Below, piece after piece: positions 4,035-9,984 of a stretch of 9,984 bases of DNA. The stretch's first letter is position 1. Each line of letters opens with the position of its first letter. Both the position numbers and the translations under genes were made by a program. Source of the DNA: CAZVEE01 sp964625525 (GTDB lineage: Bacteria > Pseudomonadota > Alphaproteobacteria > JAJFIK01); assembly GCA_964625525.1 (NCBI GenBank), contig CAZVEE010000108.1, forward strand, positions 1 to 9,984, in the 5' to 3' direction. The notes under the pieces are model-generated. The model was not told the DNA's origin. It ran no database searches and saw nothing but the letters and a program-made list of their open reading frames with translations.

Positions 4035-6377
4035 ATGACCCGAGCCGCCATCTCCCAGGACATCTGGGATTTCAAATACCGCCACAAAGCCGCCGACGGC
4101 ACGCCCATCGACCGCTCAATTGAGGACACGTGGGCCCGGGTGGCGGCGGCACTCGCGGAAGGCGAAGCCCCGGCGGAGCGCGAGACCTGGGGCCGCCGCT
4201 TCTATCAGGCCATGAAGGATTTCCGCTTCCTGCCGGCGGGCCGCATTCTCGCCGGCGCCGGTACCGGGCGGCGGGTGACCCTGTTCAATTGTTTCGTCAT
4301 GGGCACTCTTGCCGATGACATGACCGGCATTTTTGATGGCTTAAAAGAAGCCGCCCTGACCATGCAGCAGGGCGGCGGCATCGGCTTTGACTTCTCGACT
4401 TTGCGCCCCAAAGGTGCGCCTGTGCTGGGCGTGGGCGCGGATGCCTCTGGCCCGCTCTCTTTCATGGATGTGTGGGACGCCATGTGCCGCACCATTATGT
4501 CCGCTGGCGCCCGGCGCGGGGCCATGATGGCCACCATGGCCTGCGATCATCCCGACATCGAAGCCTTCATCGCCGTGAAAGGCGATTCCGCGCGCCTGCG
4601 CATGTTCAATCTGTCCGTGCTCATCAGCGATGCCTTCATGGACGCGGTGAAAACCGACAGCGAATGGGACCTCGTCTTCAACGGTCAGGTCCACAAGACC
4701 TTGCGCGCCCGCGCGTTGTGGGACCAGATCATGCAGGCCACTTATGCCTATGCGGAGCCGGGCGTGATCTTCATTGACCGGATCAACGCCCTCAACAATC
4801 TGCACTACTGCGAGACCATCCGCGCCACCAATCCGTGCGGGGAGCAACCGCTGCCCCCTTATGGCGCCTGCCTGCTCAGTTCGGTGAACTTGGCGCGCCT
4901 CGTCACCGATCCGTTTACCGAACGTGCCCGCCTCGACCTTGATGCCCTGGAAGAGCTGGTGAGCGCGGGCGTGCGTATGATGGATAATGTCATTGATGTG
5001 TCCAACTATCCGCTGGAAGCGCAGCAAGAAGAAGCCCGCGCCAAGCGGCGCATCGGCCTCGGCGTCACGGGGCTTGCCGACGCATTGATCATGTGTCGCG
5101 TGCGCTATGGCTCGGCCGAGGCAGTGGAGCTGACGCGCCACTGGCTGGCGCGTATTCAAGACACGGCCTATTGGGCGAGTGTGCGCTTGGCGGAAGAGAA
5201 AGGCGCCTTCCCGCTGTTTGACAAAGACGCGTTCCTAGCCAGCGAAACTGTCAAAAGCTTGAGCGAAGAGTTACGCAGCGCCATCGCCACCCACGGCATC
5301 CGCAACGCGCTCCTCACCTCCATCGCGCCGACGGGCACCATTTCTCTCTTTGCCGAGAACATCTCCAGCGGCATCGAGCCCGTGTTCAGCTTCACCTATA
5401 CGCGCAAGGTCTTGATGCCCGACGGCGACCACCAGGAACACACGGTGGAAGATTACGCCTATCGCCTGTACCGCGAACTGCATGGCGCCGATGCACCGAT
5501 TCCGGATTATTTCGTAAGCGCCCAGACTATTTCACCGCAAGATCATGTGGCGATCCAAGCCGCCGCCCAGCCGCATGTGGACAGTGCCATTTCCAAGACC
5601 ATCAATGTGCCCGAAGCGATTTCCTTCGAGGACTTCAAATCGGTCTATATGCAAGCCTATGAGACCGGCTGCAAAGGCTGCACCACCTATCGCCCCAACG
5701 ACATTACCGGCTCGGTACTCACCACCAGCCAAGCGCCCGCCGCCCCGGAACCACCAAAACCGGAGCCCCGCCTGCCGGCCGCCCCCCAGCAGGACGGCAG
5801 TGTCGTGTTCCTCAGCCAGCCTTTGGACCGACCGGGCGTGTTGGAGGGCAATACTTACAAGGTGAGCTGGCCGGAATCCGACCACGCCATCTACATCACC
5901 ATCAATGACATCGTGAAAGACGGGCGCCGCCTGCCCTTCGAGATCTTCATCAACTCCAAGAATATGGAGCATTTCGCCTGGACCGTGGCTTTGACCCGGA
6001 TGATTTCGGCGGTGTTCCGGCGCGGCGGTGACGTCACATTCGTGGTGGACGAGTTGCAGGCGGTGTTCGACCCCCGCGGCGGTCATTGGATGAGCGGGCG
6101 CTATGTGCCCTCGCTTCTGGCCGCCATCGGCGACGTGATTGAAGAGCATCTCGTGTCCATCGGCTTCCTGCCCGATACGTTCGACGGCTTCCTGCCGGAC
6201 GAAGCCAATGTGGCGCACATCAACCATAATCTGCGCGCAAGCGCCGGAGGCAGCGGCGCCCGCATCCACGGCAGCGAGCCGCGCCCGCGCCAGTGCCCGC
6301 GCTGCGGCCAGCCCGCGCTGTTACGGGTGGACAATTGCGATTCCTGCCGCAATTGCGGTTATTCGACGTGTAGTTAA
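4035..6377 (+). CDS. nrdJ: Adenosylcobalamin-dependent (class II) ribonucleoside-diphosphate reductase
   Basis: This enzyme reduces ribonucleotides to deoxyribonucleotides with a radical made from coenzyme B12, with or without oxygen. The 780 residues begin I-W-D-F-K-Y (10-15), as in alphaproteobacterial NrdJ. Key residues are present: C86 in F-N-C-F and C279 in G-A-C-L (redox pair), N266-P-C268-G-E270 with the thiyl-radical Cys and active-site Asn and Glu, and the A-P-T-G-T-I-S loop (431-437). C546-K-G-C549 follows in the Y-E-T-G-C-K-G-C-T region. A Pro-rich linker (about 564-587) leads to a TSCPD domain (about 600-705). The C-terminus is a zinc-ribbon-like cysteine cluster (C754, C757, C768, C771, C774, C779) that probably includes the pair that passes electrons from thioredoxin. 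No second subunit gene is nearby, as expected for class II. The upstream region carries LexA and DnaA sites. The final TAA overlaps the chaC stop on the other strand. Confidence 0.97.
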   Translation: MTRAAISQDIWDFKYRHKAADGTPIDRSIEDTWARVAAALAEGEAPAERETWGRRFYQAMKDFRFLPAGRILAGAGTGRRVTLFNCFVMGTLADDMTGIFDGLKEAALTMQQGGGIGFDFSTLRPKGAPVLGVGADASGPLSFMDVWDAMCRTIMSAGARRGAMMATMACDHPDIEAFIAVKGDSARLRMFNLSVLISDAFMDAVKTDSEWDLVFNGQVHKTLRARALWDQIMQATYAYAEPGVIFIDRINALNNLHYCETIRATNPCGEQPLPPYGACLLSSVNLARLVTDPFTERARLDLDALEELVSAGVRMMDNVIDVSNYPLEAQQEEARAKRRIGLGVTGLADALIMCRVRYGSAEAVELTRHWLARIQDTAYWASVRLAEEKGAFPLFDKDAFLASETVKSLSEELRSAIATHGIRNALLTSIAPTGTISLFAENISSGIEPVFSFTYTRKVLMPDGDHQEHTVEDYAYRLYRELHGADAPIPDYFVSAQTISPQDHVAIQAAAQPHVDSAISKTINVPEAISFEDFKSVYMQAYETGCKGCTTYRPNDITGSVLTTSQAPAAPEPPKPEPRLPAAPQQDGSVVFLSQPLDRPGVLEGNTYKVSWPESDHAIYITINDIVKDGRRLPFEIFINSKNMEHFAWTVALTRMISAVFRRGGDVTFVVDELQAVFDPRGGHWMSGRYVPSLLAAIGDVIEEHLVSIGFLPDTFDGFLPDEANVAHINHNLRASAGGSGARIHGSEPRPRQCPRCGQPALLRVDNCDSCRNCGYSTCS

Positions 6378-6997
6378 GCTCCACGGTTCGGGCGCAGCGC
6401 CCGCACCCGGGCCTGCACCGCTGTCAGATTGGCGTCATGCACGCCGAGCTCTTCCAGATGGGCCAGGGTGCGCTCCAAATATTCCACATTGGGGCCGGAA
6501 CGCCCGTGTCCGCTCAGCACCAGGTCCGCCTGCGCCTCGACACTCAGCACACCCGCATATTGATGATGGGTCCGGTCCGCAATGAAGGTCAGAGCGCGCA
6601 GGCGCGGCGGGCGGGCCGGATCGCTGAGCGCCACCGCGGCGGCAATATCCTGATAGACCGCCGTCACCTGTTCCCGTTCGCGCAAATAGTCGGTGACCGC
6701 CGACCAGTCTTGCGGCGCCACCCGAAACGCCATGCCCCGGCATGAGCCACCCCGGTCAAGCCCCAGGACCAGGCCCGGGCGCTCCGGCGTGCCCCGATGC
6801 ACATGGGAGTAAACGCAAAAGGCGCGGTGATAGCCGAACAGGCGCGCCGGCACCGCTTCCAGATGATCAAACCCCGGCCGCCACATGAGCGAGCCATAGC
6901 CGAACACCCAATACTCATCCCGCGCGCCGGGCGGATCGGCGCGGAACGTCGCGGGGGTACCCCCCCGGGGGCGGCGGGTGATATGGTCCTGGCCCAT
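6374..6997 (-). CDS. chaC: ChaC-like gamma-glutamylcyclotransferase
   Basis: ChaC enzymes split glutathione into 5-oxoproline and Cys-Gly in the cytoplasm. From ATG 6997 the protein has 207 residues. The signature is V-F-G-Y-G-S-L-M-W (31-39), the substrate-binding loop of the family, followed by G-Y-H-R-A-F-C-V-Y-S (55-64). Y-L-R-E-R-E-Q-V-T-A-V-Y (104-115) aligns with the catalytic Glu region of ChaC, making E109 the likely general acid/base. The first 27 residues are a basic, low-complexity lead coded by very GC-rich DNA. A TTG at 7045 would extend it by 16 residues across the start of the divergent gene and is less likely; no good Shine-Dalgarno marks either start. Its TAA (6374-6376) and the nrdJ TAA (6375-6377) share the palindrome TTAA. 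Confidence 0.92.
   Translation of the reverse strand: MGQDHITRRPRGGTPATFRADPPGARDEYWVFGYGSLMWRPGFDHLEAVPARLFGYHRAFCVYSHVHRGTPERPGLVLGLDRGGSCRGMAFRVAPQDWSAVTDYLREREQVTAVYQDIAAAVALSDPARPPRLRALTFIADRTHHQYAGVLSVEAQADLVLSGHGRSGPNVEYLERTLAHLEELGVHDANLTAVQARVRALRPNRGA
6389..6403. repeat. GC hairpin at the shared 3' end of nrdJ and chaC
   Basis: CGGGCGC-A-GCGCCCG is a perfect 7-bp inverted repeat (realistically a 5-bp stem with a GCAGC loop) 11 bases past the nrdJ stop and inside the last codons of chaC. It has no T-run. It may slow polymerase or protect the nrdJ 3' end, but a terminator cannot be claimed. Confidence 0.25.
6953..6971. repeat. Compound palindrome G5-TA-C7-G5 in the chaC N-terminal codons
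   Basis: GGGGGTACCCCC (6953-6964) is a perfect 12-bp palindrome, immediately overlapped by CCCCCGGGGG (6962-6971), a second one. The stretch lies within codons of the low-complexity chaC N-terminus, 26-44 bases into the gene. It can form a hairpin near the 5' end of the chaC message, and the homopolymers are prone to replication slippage. Confidence 0.5.
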
Positions 6998-7050
6998 GCC
7001 GGCGCATGTAGGCACCGGCGGCCTGAATGTCCAGTCTTGAGGCAAGCCCC

Positions 7051-8229
7051 ATGCGCTTAGTCTATGTCCCCATTCTGATCCTCGGCCTTGTGGCCGCCGG
7101 CTACACTTGGCTCTGGTTCGACGCGGCCGCGCGCATCGAACGGGAATTCCTCGACTGGGCCGAGGACCAGCGCGAACGCGGTCTAACCGTGCGCTATGAC
7201 AGCCTGGAGGTGGGCGGCTTTCCCCTGCGCATGCACATGGTGCTGGAAAACCCAGAGCTGGAATCGCAGGGCGGCGATGTGAGCTGGACGTGGCGCGGTG
7301 CGCAACTGAGCGCGCACGCCCTGCCCTATCGCATCACCCATGTGATCGTCATGGCGAGCGGTCCTCAGCAGGCAACCATCCGCGCCCGGACCGGTGACGG
7401 CACGGTCGTGGAACGCCTGCAGGGCACGGCCGAGAGCGCCCGCGCCTCGCTCGTCTGGACTGACGGCCTGTTCGATCGTCTGGCCGTGGATATCCGCGCG
7501 CTCGACGGAACGCGCGTCTCCCGTTTCGAGGCACTGGACGGTGCGCTGGCGCCGGAGCGCACGGAAACGCTGACCATGGAGCGCCTGCAACTCCATTCCG
7601 TCCGGGGCGAGACGAGTGACGACCCCGCCCTTCAAATCGCCGTGCCCGTGGAAGAGCGGGTGCCGGACGACGCGGAGGATGACGAGGAACGCCCCGGCGC
7701 GACGGCGGTCGGGCCAGCGCGGCGCATCGCGGTGAAAGCGAACGGCATTGTCTGGGGCAACCACATCATCCCCGGTCTTGGTGACGCCATTGAGGACGCG
7801 CGCCTGCGCCTCCTGATTACGGGCATTCCGGAGCGTTTGGTGCGCCGGCGCGGCGTCGAGCACGAGGACACCCTGCGCGCCTGGCGCGAGAATGGCGGCA
7901 AGCTCTATCTGGAGAACGCCACCGTGGATTGGGCGCCCATGGATCTGGCGGCACAGGGCGCGGTGAAGCTTGACCGTCGCGGCCGGCCGCGTGGGCGCAT
8001 CGACGTGGAGACCAACCGGCCGGAAGGGTTGGTGGACGCGCTGGAAGACGGCGACGTGGTCGGCGAAGAGGTGGCGGAGCTGCTGCGTGGGGCGATTGCA
8101 CTGCTCGGCCCGCTGGCCCGTAATCAGGCCGGCGCCATGAGCCTGCCGGTCAAGTTCAAAGACGGCCGGGTCTACGTCTCAACCGTGTCTGTTGGCCGCA
8201 CCGGATCGTTCTTCGAAAACGGTCGTTGA
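7051..8229 (+). CDS. DUF2125 domain-containing protein
   Basis: A 392-residue protein with an uncleaved anchor or signal peptide (hydrophobic 2-22) and an exported remainder. The N-terminal block after the anchor, with V-R-Y-D-S-L-E-V-G-G-F-P-L-R (47-60), is the typical opening of DUF2125, a family found mainly in alphaproteobacteria, with no known function; the beta-rich pattern recalls AsmA-like lipid-contact proteins, which is only an impression. An acidic insert (about E203-E216) interrupts the middle. ATG 7051 is chosen because GAGG (7038-7041) lies nine bases upstream; ATG 7027 would add eight residues before the anchor. It is divergent from chaC (53 bases between starts) and converges on the chorismate mutase gene with 19 bases between stops. 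Confidence 0.85.
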   Translation: MRLVYVPILILGLVAAGYTWLWFDAAARIEREFLDWAEDQRERGLTVRYDSLEVGGFPLRMHMVLENPELESQGGDVSWTWRGAQLSAHALPYRITHVIVMASGPQQATIRARTGDGTVVERLQGTAESARASLVWTDGLFDRLAVDIRALDGTRVSRFEALDGALAPERTETLTMERLQLHSVRGETSDDPALQIAVPVEERVPDDAEDDEERPGATAVGPARRIAVKANGIVWGNHIIPGLGDAIEDARLRLLITGIPERLVRRRGVEHEDTLRAWRENGGKLYLENATVDWAPMDLAAQGAVKLDRRGRPRGRIDVETNRPEGLVDALEDGDVVGEEVAELLRGAIALLGPLARNQAGAMSLPVKFKDGRVYVSTVSVGRTGSFFENGR

Positions 8230-8248
8230 GCAAGGATCGGCATCAGGA

Positions 8249-9022
8249 TTAAGCCGGGATCGGATCCGCATAAGCACCGATTACCTGGACCCCGGGAATG
8301 CGCTCCGCCGCATCCGGATGAAAGCCCGCGATCTCGCCCAAAGCCGGCGCGCCATCGGCGGCGGCAATGATCCGCCCCCCCGCGGCGGCCAGCGCCGCAG
8401 GATCGCAGACACTCACCACGGTCGTATCCGCCCCGCTCGCCTGCAAGGATACGCAGGCCAGCACATAGGCCGGTGCGACCGGATCGGCGGCCAGAAACGG
8501 CAAACGCCCCACAATGCGGGGCGCCTCGGCGGCGGACGACGATGCAGCATCAAGCCCCCGCCACCACGGTGGCGTGCCCATCACCGGTACCGGCAGCAGA
8601 CCCACCGCGCCGGGTGTGCTCGCCACCGCCGCCAGCACGGCCTCGGCCCGCGCGTAATCCGCGAGCGGTGTCATGACACCGAAACTCGCCCGCGCCAGAT
8701 CGCGCAGGTCTAAATCCCCGGCCGGCACATGGACCGAAAACGGCCCCTGAAGATGCAGATTGGCCGCAATCAGTTCCCGCCACACATGCACGATCACGGA
8801 CGCCGGCACCGGCCCCTCGTGCCGTGCCACCAGCCGGCGCAAGATGAGGGCTTCGCGCGCGGGTCGGATGAAGTCACCCCGCCCGCCATCCGGACTCGCC
8901 TTGGCCTTCAGGGCCGCTAAAGGCGCCACCACGGCGGCACGTTCCATCAAAAGCCGATGGACCGCTTCGTCAATGGCATCAATCCGCGCCCGCACGGCGT
9001 CCATGGAAGCAGGTTGGTCCAT
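8249..9022 (-). CDS. Chorismate mutase (AroQ type) with extra C-terminal domain
   Basis: AroQ chorismate mutase converts chorismate to prephenate, the branch step to Phe and Tyr. Residues 7-95 are the all-helical AroQ domain: R11 with I-D-A-I-D18, E27-R28, K39/K41, and R53-P-A-R-E, corresponding to R11, R28, K39 and the R51-E52 region of the E. coli P-protein mutase. Residues of about 96-257 form a second domain not needed for AroQ chemistry. The stretch T-P-L-A-D-Y-A-R-A-E-A-V-L-A-A-V followed by G-A-V-G-L-L-P-V-P faintly recalls the prephenate dehydratase-like fold, but its catalytic T-R-F motif is not seen, so a non-catalytic or regulatory role is inferred. ATG 9022 is supported by GGAAAGA with a six-base spacer. 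It is divergent from metX with 128 bases between. Confidence 0.85.
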   Translation of the reverse strand: MDQPASMDAVRARIDAIDEAVHRLLMERAAVVAPLAALKAKASPDGGRGDFIRPAREALILRRLVARHEGPVPASVIVHVWRELIAANLHLQGPFSVHVPAGDLDLRDLARASFGVMTPLADYARAEAVLAAVASTPGAVGLLPVPVMGTPPWWRGLDAASSSAAEAPRIVGRLPFLAADPVAPAYVLACVSLQASGADTTVVSVCDPAALAAAGGRIIAAADGAPALGEIAGFHPDAAERIPGVQVIGAYADPIPA

Positions 9023-9150
9023 AGGCTATCTTTCCGGTCCGTCTTGTGTTGCGCGTCCCACTCGCCTCTTGCGGCCGCCGGGACTATGCTCATGGTCTTT
9101 CAAACCCAGTGTAGGCGTCCCGCGCCACCCGAAGAAAGGCCCTTGAGGTC
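9023..9150. other. Divergent intergenic region, chorismate mutase / metX
   Basis: This 128-base stretch must hold both promoters. No convincing -35/-10 pair was found on either strand. Before metX ATG 9151 are AGAAAGG (9133-9139, 11-base spacer) and GAGG (9145-9148, too close), so the metX ribosome site is ordinary to weak. Alphaproteobacterial metX or metA genes often carry a SAM-II riboswitch; its conserved pseudoknot ending with an A-rich GCUAAAA-like 3' strand is not recognisable here. Confidence 0.4.
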
Positions 9151-9972
9151 ATGGACACGACCTCCGCGCTCGCAACCTTCGACGCCCCCGGCCTCACCCT
9201 TGACCGGGGCAGCGCCCTTGCGCCCTTTACCCTCGCCTATGAAACCTACGGCATGCTGAACGCCAAACGCAGCAATGCGATTTTGGTGTGCCACGGCCTC
9301 ACCGGCGATCAGTATGCGGCGAGCCCGCACCCCTTAACCGGCAAGCCCGGCTGGTGGCACGGCATGATCGGCCCCGGCCTGCCCATTGATACGGACCGTT
9401 TCTTCGTCATCGCGGCGAACACCCTGGGGGGCTGCATGGGCTCCACGGGCCCCGCCTCGACCGAGCCGGGCGGCAACCGGCCCTATGCGCTGCGTTTTCC
9501 CGTGATCACCATCCCCGACATGGTGCGTGCGCAAGTGCGCCTGATCGATCATCTCAAGATCGACCAGCTGTTGAGCGTGGTGGGCGGATCCATGGGCGGC
9601 ATGCAAGCACTCGAATGGGCGGCGCGTTATCCGCGCCGGGTGCGCTCGGTCATCCCCATCGCGGCCGCCGCGCGTCATAGCGCCCAGAACATCGCCTTCC
9701 ACGAGCTGGGGCGTCAGGCGATCATGAGCGACCCGGAATGGTGCGAGGGCAATTATCTAGAGGCCGGCACGCTGCCGCGCAAAGGCCTCGGGGTGGCGCG
9801 CATGGCCGCGCATATCACGTATCTCTCCGACGCCGCGCTTCAGCGCAAATTTGGCCGCTCTCTTCAAGATCGCCAGACCCTTTCCTTCAGTTTCGATGCG
9901 GATTTTCAGGTGGAGAGCTATCTGCGCCATCAGGGCATGAGCTTCGTCGATCGCTTCGACGCCAACGGCTAG
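9151..9972 (+). pseudogene. metX: Homoserine O-acyltransferase MetX, cut by an in-frame TAG
   Basis: MetX acylates homoserine (acetyl- or, in some lineages, succinyl-CoA) in the first committed step of methionine synthesis. The readable 273 residues match the family from the start: L-A-Y-E-T-Y-G (28-34), C-H-G-L-T-G-D (47-53), N-T-L-G-G-C-M-G-S-T-G-P (90-101), and the nucleophile elbow G-G-S147-M-G-G. The frame runs to S-F-V-D-R-F-D-A-N-G and then TAG (9970-9972), after which L-Y-I-T follows in the same frame; the family reads D-A-N-S-Y-L-Y-I-T there, so the TAG stands where a Tyr codon is expected. MetX is normally about 370-390 residues, and the Asp and His of its catalytic triad lie after this point. 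The product as read would be inactive. It could equally be a sequence error near a contig end; if so the gene is intact and runs past the window. Confidence 0.85.
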
Positions 9973-9984
9973 CTCTACATCACG

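Noticed and set aside
4341..5159. 272-codon minus-strand frame opposite nrdJ
   Set aside because: It lies wholly inside the conserved catalytic part of nrdJ and shows the His/Gly/Arg-rich pattern of a shadow frame.
5532..6269. 245-codon minus-strand frame opposite the nrdJ C-terminal half
   Set aside because: Fully covered by the NrdJ linker and TSCPD domain; no domain seen.
9023..9150. SAM-II riboswitch upstream of metX
   Set aside because: The conserved pseudoknot strands are not recognisable in the 128-base gap; some other SAM-responsive element cannot be ruled out by eye.
1..9984. Mobile elements, CRISPR array, tRNA or rRNA genes, toxin-antitoxin or defence systems
   Set aside because: No transposase or integrase motif, no regularly spaced repeats, no tRNA- or rRNA-like sequence and no defence-type domain were seen; all large frames belong to housekeeping or envelope families.

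Overview
The window is a GC-rich chromosomal stretch whose gene content points to an alphaproteobacterium. The evidence is an MJ0042-type zinc-ribbon gene divergent from ftsE-ftsX-ydcF-plsC, a vitamin B12-dependent (class II) ribonucleotide reductase with a TSCPD domain, a DUF2125 protein, an AroQ chorismate mutase with an extra C-terminal domain, and metX. The genus cannot be told from the sequence alone. No tRNA, rRNA, insertion sequence, phage gene or CRISPR array is visible, and this looks like core genome rather than an island.

Layout. Positions 1-377 (minus) hold the N-terminal part of a zinc-ribbon membrane protein. A 241-base divergent region (378-618) with two strong dyad elements follows. 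Positions 619-3731 (plus) form a tight four-gene unit: ftsE and ftsX (cell-division ABC transporter, ATGA overlap), a YdcF-like DUF218 envelope protein, and a PlsC-like 1-acylglycerol-3-phosphate acyltransferase. The unit links septal cell-wall remodelling with envelope and phospholipid synthesis.

Positions 3732-4034 are a 303-base non-coding region in front of nrdJ and are the densest regulatory stretch. They carry a 16-bp dyad, a perfect DnaA-box 9-mer inside a stem-loop, an exact match to the alphaproteobacterial LexA box (GAAC-N7-GAAC), and a 9-bp inverted repeat whose 3' arm covers the nrdJ ribosome-binding region. nrdJ (4035-6377) encodes a 780-residue class II ribonucleotide reductase with all core cysteines. 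Together these suggest that dNTP supply is tied to replication initiation, DNA damage and possibly a leader-RNA control.

Positions 6374-6997 (minus) encode a ChaC-type gamma-glutamylcyclotransferase, which overlaps nrdJ tail to tail by four bases. Divergent from it is a DUF2125 protein (7051-8229, plus), which converges on an AroQ chorismate mutase (8249-9022, minus). Divergent from the mutase is metX (9151-9972, plus). metX stops at an in-frame TAG where the family has a conserved Tyr, and the expected protein sequence resumes directly after it, so metX looks broken by a nonsense change, or by a sequence error, just before the window ends.

The points most worth a second look are the control region of nrdJ and the interrupted metX. 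I did not find a convincing new multi-gene system.
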